A stretch of 64,000 nt of DNA from contig NZ_BPTV01000004.1 of NCBI RefSeq assembly GCF_019973375.1, positions 62,001 through 126,000 on the forward strand, in the 5' to 3' direction. The notes beneath the pieces are model-generated. The model saw only the letters and a list, made by a program, of their open reading frames with translations, had not been told where the DNA came from and did not search any database. Position 1 is the first letter of the stretch, and every line of letters starts with the position of its first letter. Made by a program: the position numbers and the translations under genes. This stretch comes from Prevotella lacticifex (GTDB lineage Bacteria; Bacteroidota; Bacteroidia; Bacteroidales; Bacteroidaceae). This document shows positions 8,548 through 18,429 of the stretch, piece after piece.

Positions 8548-9855
8548 TTACTCGACCTTAAACTTAGCGAACCACCGCTCGTTGAACGTCAGACCAAGGG
8601 TAAACATAAACGTATTTTCCTTGATAAGGTTCGTAGCACTGCGGTTTATCCACGAGGCAGTGATATTGAGGATACTGCGGTTGTTGTACGTATTGATTAT
8701 TGGGATGCCGAAACCGACACTCGCCGACACCTCCTTAGGGCCGTCCACACCGTTAATGGTCTGATACGAAGGCACATAGCTCAAGCCGGCGCGATAGTGA
8801 ATGCGGCTGAACAGACTGCGATAGCGCTCGCCACGGCAGTAGTCGCCGCCGAGGGTGAACCGCGAGCGGTCCTTCATCGTACCGCCAACGAGGCTGTACG
8901 ATGCCACATTATTCGTAACCTGATACTGCGGCATGCCGATGCTGCCCCACTTTTCCAATTGATAGTCGAAACCGATTTTCAGTCTGTTGAGGTGACTCCA
9001 CATCAGTCCGGCACCGAACCGGTCGGGAAGTGAGATTCCGTTTTTGATCGAATAGAGGGCTGTATCGTTGACGGAGGTCTGCGAGTTCGACGATACCACA
9101 AGGCACTCGGGGTCGGTATGCGTCTTATGGCCAGGCTCGTAGACGACTCCGAGGGTCACGGCGTCCTTCTTTCCCAAGGGCAGCGTGTACTGCGCACCGA
9201 AGGTCAGGCGGTAGCCTTTAACCTTCATCTTATAATATTTCGACAGCGTGTTGACATAGCTGTCGCTGTAGCTGTTGACTACCGACCGGTCGATGTCGCC
9301 CCACAGATACCCGGCATTGGCACCGAAGCTGAAGTTCTTAACCGGTTGCCAGCCCACACCGACAAACACCTCGTGCGCACCGCCGTCACCGCTGTAAGTA
9401 TTTGAGTATGTAGGGTTTACGCTCTGCGTAGAGCTGAAGGCATTGACGTTAGCCGTATTCGAGTAGTTGTAGCCTACATTACTATATGGCAGGACACCGA
9501 AGGCAACACCGACGTGGCGTGCGGCACGGAAAGCACCCACGGCATACTCGAAGTCGGCGTTCTTGGCATTCTTCTTGATGCCGTTCTCGTTGAAATTCGT
9601 TACCTGGAAGCCCACCGCCGCATCGAAGATGAACGTCAGCGAGTCGAGGGCCGAATACGATGCCGGATTCTTCACGTTTACCTGGTTATGGTCGTGGAAA
9701 CCGAACCCCACACCGTTCATGCCACGGTTGAAACCCGTCGACTGGTCGCTGAGAAGTCCAAGGCCGAACTGACTGTAAGGTGAGTTTGTACCGCTCTGGG
9801 CAAACACTGATACCGACACCGCCAACAGGCATGCGGCTATGATGATTTTCTTCAT
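8548..9855 (-). CDS. Outer-membrane beta-barrel protein of unknown function
   Basis: This 435-residue protein has a clear signal peptide (MKKIIIAACLLAVSVSVFAQ) followed by a sequence rich in alternating hydrophobic/polar strands and aromatic residues, as in beta-barrels. The N-terminal phrase SPYSQFGLGLL recurs in Bacteroidota outer-membrane proteins encoded next to LptC. A distant FadL/PorV-like fold is possible, but no transport motif is visible. It heads the envelope operon (barrel, LptC-like, CNNM) from a -7 box at 9905-9912. Its neighbours suggest a role in envelope assembly or lipid handling; no specific function should be assigned. Confidence 0.75.
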   Translation of the reverse strand: MKKIIIAACLLAVSVSVFAQSGTNSPYSQFGLGLLSDQSTGFNRGMNGVGFGFHDHNQVNVKNPASYSALDSLTFIFDAAVGFQVTNFNENGIKKNAKNADFEYAVGAFRAARHVGVAFGVLPYSNVGYNYSNTANVNAFSSTQSVNPTYSNTYSGDGGAHEVFVGVGWQPVKNFSFGANAGYLWGDIDRSVVNSYSDSYVNTLSKYYKMKVKGYRLTFGAQYTLPLGKKDAVTLGVVYEPGHKTHTDPECLVVSSNSQTSVNDTALYSIKNGISLPDRFGAGLMWSHLNRLKIGFDYQLEKWGSIGMPQYQVTNNVASYSLVGGTMKDRSRFTLGGDYCRGERYRSLFSRIHYRAGLSYVPSYQTINGVDGPKEVSASVGFGIPIINTYNNRSILNITASWINRSATNLIKENTFMFTLGLTFNERWFAKFKVE

Positions 9856-9904
9856 ATATTGTCAATTGTTTTGAGATAAAAGACAACTTTTGTCCATTTC
9901 GGTG

Positions 9905-9912
9905 CAAAATTA
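9905..9912 (-). promoter_or_regulatory. -7 promoter box (TAATTTTG) for the envelope operon
   Basis: On the minus strand this reads TAATTTTG, 50 bases upstream of the beta-barrel gene ATG. It is divergent from the DUF4105 promoter box at 9958-9965, with the two -7 boxes only about 45 bases apart. Confidence 0.55.
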
Positions 9913-9957
9913 TTGAAAAAAATCGATATATCTGCATTATAAATGAAAAAGATGAGT

Positions 9958-9965
9958 TAATTTTG
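9958..9965 (+). promoter_or_regulatory. -7 promoter box (TAATTTTG) abutting the DUF4105 start codon
   Basis: This exact TAnnTTTG match ends five bases before the GTG start of the DUF4105 gene. Bacteroidota transcription usually begins about 5-8 bases after this box, so the message would start at or within the start codon. Either the transcript is leaderless or this box is not the active promoter. No Shine-Dalgarno-like sequence is visible before the GTG. Confidence 0.4.
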
Positions 9966-9969
9966 CATC

Positions 9970-11154
9970 GTGAAACAATTGAAAACAATTATACTGTCCA
10001 CAATTCTGTCCATAGCATTGCTCCTGACGGCCACACCCGCCATGGCTTTCGACGTGGACAACGACTCCATCGACATCAGTCTGCTCACCTGCGGACCAGG
10101 CTCTGAGGTGTGGTCGGAATTTGGCCATACTGCCGTCCGAATCCACGACATCACCACCGGTGCCGACGTGGCCGTGAACTATGGCATGTTTTCCTCCAAT
10201 ACCCCACACTTCATCCCGAAATTCATTCTCGGCCTCACCGACTACTGGGTCGACGTGACGCCCTTCGACGAGTTCCTCGCCGAATACACCTACGAGGGCC
10301 GCAGCGTCATAGAGCAGCGCCTGAATATCACCCCCAGCGACAAGGCCGCCATCATCAAAGCCATCGACAGCAATATCCGACCGGAAAATAAGGTGTACCG
10401 CTACAATTTCTTCTACGACAACTGTACGACGCGGGCCCGCGACATTATCGTCGGCAATCTCAGCGGAAAGGTTTCATATCCGCCGGCAGAGGGCGACACC
10501 TGCACCTACCGTGCCATGCTCCACCGATGGACAAAGGACTATCCCTGGACGCAGTTCGGCGAGGACCTGCTCCTCGGTATCGGCGCCGACAGGCCCACGA
10601 CAAAGGCTCAGCAGCAGTTTCTGCCCGACAATCTGCGCGCCGATTTCGACCGCACCGTCTACAACGGGCACCCTCTCGTCGTCAGCTCACAGATGATTCT
10701 CATGGCGCAGCCACACGACAACGGTGGCGGATTCCCGCTGACGCCCCTCGACATGGCGATGATTCTCTTCGTCGTAACCATTGCCCTCGAGATTGCGGAG
10801 CACCGGAAGAAGAAAATTTTCTGGGGCATTGACGTGTTCTATATGCTCCTCACGGGTCTCGCCGGACTCATCATCACGACGATGATCTTCTCCGAGCACC
10901 CAACGGTAAGGGTTAACTTGCTGATACTCATCCTCAATCCGCTGCCGCTCGTAGCACTCATTCCGGCCGTACGCAAGACCATCGCCCACAGCCGCTGCCA
11001 CTGGTGGACAGTCTGGGAGATTCTCACCGTGGCATTCATCATAGGCGGATTTTTCCAGCATTATCCCTCAGGAATGATCGTTTTGGCATTCATTTTGCTC
11101 ACACGACCACTGATGCATCATTATTTCGAAAAGAAAATTTACATCAATAAATGA
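9970..11154 (+). CDS. DUF4105 (Lnb N-terminal-like) membrane protein
   Basis: This 394-residue protein starts with GTG and has a signal peptide ending near PAMAFD. The periplasmic domain carries DUF4105 hallmarks: LLTCGPGSEVWSEFGHTAVR, the paired NYGMFSS motif, and YRYNFFYDNCTTRARDII with a conserved Asn-Cys. It resembles NlpC/P60-like papain folds, where Cys (in DNCTTR) and His (in FGHTA) could form a catalytic pair. The C-terminal third contains four or five membrane segments. The stop overlaps the next small ORF (ATGA). The substrate is unknown; peptidoglycan or a membrane amide are the usual guesses for this fold. Confidence 0.82.
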   Translation: MKQLKTIILSTILSIALLLTATPAMAFDVDNDSIDISLLTCGPGSEVWSEFGHTAVRIHDITTGADVAVNYGMFSSNTPHFIPKFILGLTDYWVDVTPFDEFLAEYTYEGRSVIEQRLNITPSDKAAIIKAIDSNIRPENKVYRYNFFYDNCTTRARDIIVGNLSGKVSYPPAEGDTCTYRAMLHRWTKDYPWTQFGEDLLLGIGADRPTTKAQQQFLPDNLRADFDRTVYNGHPLVVSSQMILMAQPHDNGGGFPLTPLDMAMILFVVTIALEIAEHRKKKIFWGIDVFYMLLTGLAGLIITTMIFSEHPTVRVNLLILILNPLPLVALIPAVRKTIAHSRCHWWTVWEILTVAFIIGGFFQHYPSGMIVLAFILLTRPLMHHYFEKKIYINK

Positions 11155-11507
11155 ACAGGTATCTCACCATACTCCTCGTATTCATCACTGCGACAGGCTC
11201 TGAGGCTCAGATCCTGACGTCGGCACTCGATGTTCAGTGCGGCAATATGCGCATTGAGCAGATGCTCTCGCCGGAGCAGCTGCGGACAATGGGTACCGAC
11301 ATAATGGCAGTCCTGAAAGCTCTGAACGGAGATACCGACAACACCACAGCCCACACATTCTATAATCATACCTTCATAGCGGCATCGCTCAACGCATCGT
11401 CGGCAACGCCCGCCGAACCCGTGACGAAATACTGGGCACGCCCGCTAATACGCCGCATGCCGTACATCGGCACGACGGTGTCTATTCGTGCGCCAAGCAG
11501 GCAGTGA
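11151..11507 (+). CDS. Small secreted protein of unknown function, possibly a remnant
   Basis: This 118-residue ORF begins in an ATGA overlap with the DUF4105 gene and has a plausible signal peptide (MNRYLTILLVFITATGSEAQ). The remainder has no motif I recognise. The C-terminal tail is Arg-rich and looks like non-coding readthrough, so the gene may have lost its 3' part: a neighbouring frame stays open past its stop. It may be the surviving N-terminus of a larger exported protein that once followed DUF4105. The coupling to DUF4105 supports real translation; the function is unknown. Confidence 0.45.
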   Translation: MNRYLTILLVFITATGSEAQILTSALDVQCGNMRIEQMLSPEQLRTMGTDIMAVLKALNGDTDNTTAHTFYNHTFIAASLNASSATPAEPVTKYWARPLIRRMPYIGTTVSIRAPSRQ

Positions 11508-11638
11508 CCGTCAGCAGACCGGACCATAGCGTCCAGCGCTCCCGACGGCACCATTCAGCTTTTCAAAGAGGGGAAAGTCATTCCCCGACATTTACACATT
11601 ATTATATATAACACGAATAGAACAATTTACAACAGATT

Positions 11639-14600
11639 ATGAATTTCAATAAGATACTTAAATCCCTCTTCGGCGACAAGTCGACAAGGGACATGAAGAA
11701 GATACAGCCCGAGGTCGAGAAAATCAAGGCCGCATACGCCGAAATCGACAAACTCAGCAACGACGACCTCCGCGCCAAGACCAAGGAGATACAGCAGAAG
11801 GTGCAGGACGCCGGTAAGGAGCTGCGCCAGCAGCAGGCCGACCTCCGTGCGAAAATCGAGGACACACCTATCGACGAGCGCGAGAAAATCTTCACGCAGA
11901 TAGACAAGCTCCACGACGAGGAGCTCGCAAAATATGAGGACGCACTCAACGAGGTGCTGCCGATAGCTTTTTCCATCGTCAAGAGTACGGCACGGCGATT
12001 CTCGGAGAACGAGGAGACCATCGTCACGGCTACCGACTTCGACCGTGAGCTCGCCGCTGACCCGAAGAACGACTTCATCGAAATACGCGACGACAAGGCC
12101 GTGTACCATAATCACTGGACTGCCGGAGGCAACGACCTGACATGGAAGATGGTTCACTACGACGTACAGCTCTTCGGTGGTGTCGTCCTCCATCAGGGAA
12201 AGATTGCCGAGATGGCTACCGGTGAGGGTAAGACCCTCGTTGCTACATTGCCTGTATTCCTTAACGCGCTCACAGGCAACGGAGTACACGTCGTCACCGT
12301 CAACGACTATCTGGCCAAGCGTGACTCCGAGTGGATGGGACCGCTCTACGAGTTCAACGGCCTCAGCGTCGACTGCATCGACAAGCACCGCCCGAACTCG
12401 GAGGAGCGCCGCAAGGCTTATCAGGCCGATATCACCTTCGGAACAAACAACGAATTCGGTTTCGACTACCTCCGCGACAATATGGCCATAAGTCCCGCCG
12501 ACCTCGTGCAGCGCGAGCATAACTACGCCATCGTCGACGAGGTCGACTCGGTGCTCATCGACGATGCCCGCACACCGTTAATCATCTCAGGACCAGTGCC
12601 TAAGGGCGACGACCAGATGTATGAGGAATACCAGCCGCTCGTCGAGAAACTCTATGAGGTACAGCGCAAGCAGGCTACAGAGCTCCTCGCCGAGGCACGC
12701 AGCAAGATCAGCGAGGGACAGCAGATGATGAGCTCCGACTCGAAGAAGGGGGCACAGCTCCTCGAGGAGGGATTCCTTGCACTCTACCGCTCACACCTCG
12801 CCCTGCCGAAGAACAAACCGCTCATCAAGTACCTCTCGGAGGACGGAATAAAGAGCGGAATGTTAAAGACAGAGGAGTTCTACATGGCCAACAACAACCG
12901 CGAGATGCCGAAGGCCGTAGAGCCGCTGTACTTCGTCGTCGACGAAAAGCTCAATTCGGCCGACCTCACCGATAAGGGTACCGACTGGCTGGCAAAGCAG
13001 ACAAACGATGCCCAGCTCTTCGTCCTACCCGACATCACATCGCAACTCTCGGAGCTCGAGCAGGAGCATAACGACGGAAAAATAACCGACGAGGAATACG
13101 TCGACCGCAAGGACGACCTGATGTCGCACTACGGCGTACAGAGCGAGCGCGTACACACGCTACAGCAGCTCCTCAAGGCCTACACCATGTTCAACAAGGA
13201 CGACGAGTATGTCGTCATGGACGGTGAGGTGAAAATCGTCGACGAGCAGACAGGACGTATCATGGAGGGACGACGCTGGAGCGACGGACTCCATCAGGCT
13301 ATCGAGGCCAAGGAGCACGTCAAGGTCGAGGCCGCCACACAGACCTTCGCTACCATCACCCTGCAAAACTACTTCCGTATGTACCATAAGCTCGCCGGAA
13401 TGACGGGTACGGCATCGACGGAGGCCGGCGAGTTCTGGGACATCTACAAACTCGATGTTGTGGAGATTCCTACCAACAAACCGGTAATACGTAAGGACCT
13501 CGACGACCGTGTCTACAAGACGGCGCGTGAAAAGTATAAGGCTGTCATCGACGAGATTGAGGCTATGCGCAACAGCGGGCGCCCGTGCCTCGTGGGTACC
13601 ACCTCGGTAGAAATCTCGGAATTGCTCAGTAAGATGCTGAAGATGAGAAACATACCGCACCAGGTGCTGAACGCCAAACTCCACCAGAAGGAGGCACAGA
13701 TTGTGGCCCTCGCCGGACAGTCGACGAACGGCAAGGGTGCCGTGACCATCGCCACGAACATGGCAGGTCGTGGTACCGATATCAAGCTGTCGCCGGAGGT
13801 GAAGGCTGCCGGCGGACTCGCCATCATCGGTACTGAGCGCCACGAGAGCCGCCGTGTCGACCGTCAGCTGCGTGGTCGTGCAGGACGTCAGGGCGACCCG
13901 GGATCATCGGTATTCTACGTATCGCTCGAGGATAAGCTCATGCGACTCTTCGGTTCTGAGCGCATTGCACGCATCATGGACCGCATGGGACTCGAGGACG
14001 GTGAGCGTATCGAGTCGCCGCTGATATCAAAGAGCATCGAGAGAGCACAGAAGAAGGTCGAGGAGAACAACTTCGGTATCCGTAAGCACCTCCTCGAATA
14101 CGACGACGTGATGAACAAGCAGCGTACCGTCATCTACGAGAAGCGGCGCCACGCTCTCATGGGTGAGCGCATAGGTATGGACATCGCAAACGTCATCTGG
14201 GACCGCGTGCTGAATATCATCGAGAAGAACGATTACGACGGAGCAAAGGAGAAATTCCTCAAAGTCCTCGCCATGGAGATTCCGTTCGATGCCGATGAGT
14301 TCATCAACGGCAACAAGAGCGACCTCGCCGAGCGCGCTTATCAGACGGCAATGGCTGCCTTCAAGCGTAAGACGGAGCGCATCGAGAGTGTGGCATGGCC
14401 GATAATAAAGAATGTCTACGAGACACAGGGGGCTCTCTACGAGCGTATCATGGTGCCAATCACCGACGGCAAGCGACTCTACAATATCCCCTGCGACCTC
14501 AAGGAGGCTTACGACACCGAGGCTAAATCGGTCGTGAAGCAGTTCGAGAAGGTCATCATGCTCCACATCATCGACGACGACTGGAAGGAGAACCTCCGCC

Positions 14601-15004
14601 AGCTCGACGACCTGCGCCACAGCGTGCAGAACGCATCGTACGAGCAGAAGGACCCGTTAGTGGTGTTCAAACTCGAGAGCGCACACATCTGGGACGATAT
14701 GATCGACGATATGTACGACCGCATCGCCAGCATACTCATGCGCGGACAGATTCCGGAGATGCAGCAGCAGGTGCAGGAGGCGGCTCCCGAGGAGCGCTCA
14801 CAGCGCTACAACGAGCAGAAGGTCGACCTCGACGACGAGGCTGAGCGCGCTCAGCAGCAGGCAGCATCGCAGGACACACGCGAGACGGCCGATCAGGTCA
14901 ACCACGTGCCCTACCGCGCCGAGAAGATGCCGCGACCTAACGACCCCTGCCCATGCGGTAGCGGAAAGAAATTCAAGAACTGTCACGGACGTAACATCAG
15001 ATAA
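11639..15004 (+). CDS. secA: Preprotein translocase subunit SecA
   Basis: SecA is the ATPase motor that drives unfolded preproteins through SecYEG. Visible features are Walker A MATGEGKT (about residue 196), DEVDSVLIDDART (about 298), the helicase-like motif TNMAGRGTDIKL, and QLRGRAGRQGDPGSSVFYVSLED. At the C-terminus is the zinc/SecB-binding motif CPCGSGKKFKNCH. At 1121 residues it is about 220 longer than E. coli SecA. The extra length includes an N-terminal KIQPEVEKIKAAYAEIDK region and insertions typical of Bacteroidota SecA. The ABC ATPase gene follows after nine bases. Confidence 0.97.
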   Translation: MNFNKILKSLFGDKSTRDMKKIQPEVEKIKAAYAEIDKLSNDDLRAKTKEIQQKVQDAGKELRQQQADLRAKIEDTPIDEREKIFTQIDKLHDEELAKYEDALNEVLPIAFSIVKSTARRFSENEETIVTATDFDRELAADPKNDFIEIRDDKAVYHNHWTAGGNDLTWKMVHYDVQLFGGVVLHQGKIAEMATGEGKTLVATLPVFLNALTGNGVHVVTVNDYLAKRDSEWMGPLYEFNGLSVDCIDKHRPNSEERRKAYQADITFGTNNEFGFDYLRDNMAISPADLVQREHNYAIVDEVDSVLIDDARTPLIISGPVPKGDDQMYEEYQPLVEKLYEVQRKQATELLAEARSKISEGQQMMSSDSKKGAQLLEEGFLALYRSHLALPKNKPLIKYLSEDGIKSGMLKTEEFYMANNNREMPKAVEPLYFVVDEKLNSADLTDKGTDWLAKQTNDAQLFVLPDITSQLSELEQEHNDGKITDEEYVDRKDDLMSHYGVQSERVHTLQQLLKAYTMFNKDDEYVVMDGEVKIVDEQTGRIMEGRRWSDGLHQAIEAKEHVKVEAATQTFATITLQNYFRMYHKLAGMTGTASTEAGEFWDIYKLDVVEIPTNKPVIRKDLDDRVYKTAREKYKAVIDEIEAMRNSGRPCLVGTTSVEISELLSKMLKMRNIPHQVLNAKLHQKEAQIVALAGQSTNGKGAVTIATNMAGRGTDIKLSPEVKAAGGLAIIGTERHESRRVDRQLRGRAGRQGDPGSSVFYVSLEDKLMRLFGSERIARIMDRMGLEDGERIESPLISKSIERAQKKVEENNFGIRKHLLEYDDVMNKQRTVIYEKRRHALMGERIGMDIANVIWDRVLNIIEKNDYDGAKEKFLKVLAMEIPFDADEFINGNKSDLAERAYQTAMAAFKRKTERIESVAWPIIKNVYETQGALYERIMVPITDGKRLYNIPCDLKEAYDTEAKSVVKQFEKVIMLHIIDDDWKENLRQLDDLRHSVQNASYEQKDPLVVFKLESAHIWDDMIDDMYDRIASILMRGQIPEMQQQVQEAAPEERSQRYNEQKVDLDDEAERAQQQAASQDTRETADQVNHVPYRAEKMPRPNDPCPCGSGKKFKNCHGRNIR

Positions 15005-15013
15005 CGACTGCCG

Positions 15014-15718
15014 ATGACGGCTATTGATATCGACAATATCAGAAAGACGTTCGGGAATGTCACTGCTGTCGACATTCCCGAACTGAAGATTGAAAAGGGT
15101 GATCTCGTCGGACTCGTTGGAAACAACGGGGCCGGCAAGACCACCTTTCTTCGTTTGCTCCTCGACCTCTCACGACCCGATGAGGGCGCAGCGACGCTAC
15201 ACGGCGTCAACCCGCGGTTGTCGGAGGAATGGAAGGCATGGACGGGAGCATTCATCGACGAGGGATTCCTCATCGACTTTCTCAGTCCGAAAGAGTACTT
15301 CAATTTCATCGCACGTATCGACGGGATTCCAGCCGGAGAGCTCAGCGAACGCATCGAGCAGCTCCACAGTCTCACCGGCGACGAACTTCTCTCCACCCCG
15401 ACACTCATCCGCAATCTTTCGGCAGGCAACCGACAGAAGGTGGGAATCGCCGCGGCACTCATCAACAACCCGCGAATAGTCATCCTCGACGAACCGTTCA
15501 ACTTCCTCGACCCAAGCAGTCAGGAGGCACTGAAGAGGCTCCTCACCGACTACAACCGCACCACCGGTGCTACAATCATCGTCTCGAGCCACAACCTCCA
15601 GCTCGTCACCGACATCTCAACCCGCCTCCTCGTCATGGACCACGGCTCCATCGTCAAGAACATCATCAACGACAGTCCATCAGCGGCGGAGGAGCTCCGC
15701 GACTATTTTGCGGGGTAG
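15014..15718 (+). CDS. ABC transporter ATP-binding protein
   Basis: This 234-residue nucleotide-binding subunit has Walker A GNNGAGKTT (about residues 36-44), the signature LSAGNRQKVG, Walker B IVILDEPFNFLDPSS, and the H-loop IIVSSHNLQL. The early phrase NIRKTFGNVTAVD is typical of single-domain ATPases that pair with separate membrane permeases. No permease gene is adjacent in this window. It starts nine bases after secA and may be cotranscribed with it, although functional linkage is not implied. The transported substrate cannot be inferred. Confidence 0.88.
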   Translation: MTAIDIDNIRKTFGNVTAVDIPELKIEKGDLVGLVGNNGAGKTTFLRLLLDLSRPDEGAATLHGVNPRLSEEWKAWTGAFIDEGFLIDFLSPKEYFNFIARIDGIPAGELSERIEQLHSLTGDELLSTPTLIRNLSAGNRQKVGIAAALINNPRIVILDEPFNFLDPSSQEALKRLLTDYNRTTGATIIVSSHNLQLVTDISTRLLVMDHGSIVKNIINDSPSAAEELRDYFAG

Positions 15719-16112
15719 GTTTTTCAGCTAAAGCATCAACAACAATGTAAAGATTATTCACACCTTTCCTTTCTTTCGCCCCTCTTTCTAATCCATTGTC
15801 TTCCAGAACCTTATCCATCCCGTCTATTTCGCGTTCTAAAACGGCCCGTTTCGTCCTCCCATCCGGTCCGTTTTGCACCGCAAAACGGCCCATTTCGCAA
15901 GCCCAAACGGCACCTATCCCAAAGCTGTAAATATTTTTCGCAGCCGCTATAGCCGCCCACATCCCCCATAGCGGCTATTGCTTCTATAGCTCCCTATGAA
16001 AGCCTATGCTCCCTATGAAAGCCTATGCTCCCCATGAAGCCCCCAAAAAAACAAAAAAAAGGCAGGCAGCCGAAGCCGCCCACCTTATATTATCTTCTAC
16101 CGGAAGAAAGAT
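15719..16112. other. Non-coding spacer with short repeats and palindromes
   Basis: No convincing gene is present. The spacer holds an AAAACGG-type palindromic repeat (15838-15911, listed separately). It also holds an imperfect stem (ATAGCCGC about 15946 paired with GCGGCTAT about 15971) and a short direct repeat around 15993-16030 in which CTCCCTATGAAAGCCTATG occurs twice. The ABC and small-protein genes converge on it, so it may contain terminators, but no clean stem plus T-run was found. Confidence 0.4.
15838..15911. repeat. Dispersed AAAACGG palindromic repeat, copy 1
   Basis: It contains a perfect 9-bp palindrome (CCGTTTTGC at 15868-15876 and GCAAAACGG at 15880-15888, 3-base loop) inside a run of AAACGGCCC/GGTCCG motifs. 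A related arrangement lies at 39251-39323, sharing GCAAAACGGCCCAT and TTCGCAAG. Both copies are intergenic, consistent with a REP-like family. Confidence 0.55.
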
Positions 16113-16313
16113 TTACTCTTCCTCCTCGCTCCACAGATTCTGGCTTGCACCGACTACAGCATTGGTGCCAGGGCTTACGCCACCGACCGTAGGAGAATTT
16201 TCAAGGTTGGTTGGTGCTACTATGTTGATCTGAGGATCAGACTGCGAAGCAAGCAGACTCTCCATATCTATCTCTCTCACCTTCACTGAAGGCTTAACAT
16301 AATTCTTTTTCAT
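16113..16313 (-). CDS. Small Prevotella-type protein of unknown function
   Basis: This 66-residue ORF begins MKKNYVKPSVKVREIDMESLL and ends in an acidic WSEEEE tail. Short proteins with an MKKxYxKPxxxV start are common in Prevotella and Bacteroides and are usually hypothetical. It has no membrane segment and no cysteine. It lies 74 bases downstream of the Ig-like protein gene on the same strand and could share its transcript. The leader-like N-terminus and Ser/Asn/Gly/Thr-rich core resemble some modified-peptide precursors, but no modification enzyme is nearby, so that reading is only a possibility. Confidence 0.6.
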   Translation of the reverse strand: MKKNYVKPSVKVREIDMESLLASQSDPQINIVAPTNLENSPTVGGVSPGTNAVVGASQNLWSEEEE

Positions 16314-16387
16314 AATCGTTGCGAATTTATTGTTTGTCGGCAGGCATCACCCGAAGCGGCGATGCCAACCGACGGTTAATGATTTTC

Positions 16388-18429
16388 TTACTTGATATAC
16401 TTCTTACCGTTCTGAATGACGACACCCTTATAGCTGTCGTTCACGCGCTGACCTGCGAGGTTGTACATTGGAGCATTGTCGTTGACGACGATACTGCCGT
16501 CGGCGGTGATGGCACTGATACCGGTAGCCTCACCACCGTCGATGCTGAACGACAGACCCTTGGCTGCGGCAGCGCTGACAGGACGGAAGACAGCGCGCAT
16601 AGGCTTCATCGTCTCCGTACCGAGAGCACGATAGAACTTGTTGTCGGAAGAGATGAACCAGTCGCCGGCCTTCAAAGTGGTCTTGTCGTAAGAGCCGGTG
16701 AATGAGAATGCTGCATCGGAAGGAGTAGATGTCGGATCAGCCTTGACAACTTTGACACCGGAGAACTCATAAAGTTCTTTATTGTTAGCACCCCAGACGA
16801 ATACCGGTGTGTTAGCGGTCAGAGCGGAAACTGATTGGAACTTAAGAGTGTAGGTGCCGTCATTATTTTTGGAAGTACCGGTATAGGTAGCGAACTTTGC
16901 ATCTGCGCCGAACTTTGCAGCGAGCTGCTCAGCAGTGAGGTCGAACGGCAGAACGAGGGTGTTCCATGCGTTGGCGTTGAAGGTGCGGTCAATGATGACG
17001 GTACCGTTCTCACCGGCGGTGATGGCATTAGCATCAGCACCCTCGTCGATGGTGAAGTCGGGGGCGTAGCTGGAGAATACCATCTCCTTAGCTCCGGTCG
17101 TAACATAAACAGAAGGATTACCCATAAGGTCATAATCACCGGCTACATAAGTCTGCTTGCTCTTGAATACCGCGATAGTATTGCCATCCTTGTCCTTTGC
17201 GGTAGCATTGCCTGTTTTTGATGAAGGAGTAATACTAACATTCTTGATAACAATATACTTACATATATTCTCATCCTTCGTAGCATCTGTAATAGTCACC
17301 ACAGTTGGTGTAGGAAGAGCATCCGTAGTCTTAGTGATCCCACCAATAGGGGCAAAAGCCGTAATCTCTGGCAGACCTTTATTTAACTTATAAGTGACGT
17401 TGGCAATACCGTTAAGTTTATCACCGACTGCATAGTTGAAATCTTTGTTCCAAACATCAACCGCGCCAGTGGCATCCTGCATGAAATGATTCAAACCATC
17501 GACATTTGTAACCTGTGCGTCGGTGAGGCGGACGGCAGCGTTAATATCTGCATTGCTGTATGCAGCTTTCAGCTCTGCAAGGTTCTGATATAAAAACTCT
17601 ACGGTGATATTATATGTTGCGGTAGAGCCGACATGTGTATCATCGCCAGCGTAAGTAGCTGTGATTGTGGCCTTTCCTGCATTGTCTGTACTTACCAATA
17701 CTTCACCACTGTTGGCATCAACAACAGCCACATTCTCATCCGAAGAACTGTATGTAATCTTTGCGCCCTCTACGGCAGGTGTCAGCGTTGCAGTCTGTGT
17801 GAAGGTCAAGCCCTCCTTATCACCCTTCCAGAAAGTCTTGTCTGCATTTTCACCAAAGGATAAAGAGGTAATGGTCTTGCCGGGCTCAGAAGAAATGTAA
17901 TAAACAAGTTTAGAGATCTGAATCTGGCCGTTACTTGAATACTTCGGGTTGTCGACTACCAGACGGTAGTAAGCGTTGGCCTTAGGTGAAGATATAGTGT
18001 AAGCGACATCACCTGCTTTAGGAGTTGCTACCACAACTTTTTCGTCAACAGTAGAGAATTTAGGATCGGTTGAAACCTCAAGATAAGTTGTCTTTGGATT
18101 AGACTTAACGGCATCATAAGTAACTACAACCTTGGTAACGGCGGAAGAGTAAGCGTTAGAGTTAGCAATGGTAGCGATGCTGGCACCTTTTTTGCTCCCA
18201 CATCTAACATAGAGCCATTCATTATTATAGTTGCTAAAATTACTGATGGTCCAATTGTCTTGCTTATCCTCAGACGTTGCAGTCCATTTTGTAGTGTAGT
18301 CATTCACCTTTGGCTGGGATGCTTTTGCAAAGTCGAGCGTTTTGTAAACGGCATCATCAGCTTGAGCGTTCATGCCCCCCCCGCAATTATCAGGGCGAGC
18401 AGCATAAGGTTGCGTAATAATCTACTCAT
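16388..18429 (-). CDS. Secreted Ig-like (BIG2) surface protein, signal peptide out of frame at a G tract
   Basis: The main frame (16388-18373) encodes 661 residues: a beta-rich N-terminal domain (about 1-140), a BIG2-like Ig domain (about 165-260, with ITYSSSDENVAVVDANSGEV), an OB-like domain (about 265-400), a further beta domain, and a C-terminal MYNLAGQRV motif common in Prevotella exported proteins. The frame starts MNAQADDAV, without a signal peptide. Upstream, an ATG at 18427-18429 opens a 19-codon hydrophobic leader that runs into a tract of 8 G (minus strand; C tract at 18375-18382) and hits TGA. One extra G, or two fewer, would fuse the leader to MNAQ and give a textbook signal peptide. 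This is either a phase-variable slip or a base-calling error. The function is unknown; surface or secreted adhesion-like. Confidence 0.75.
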
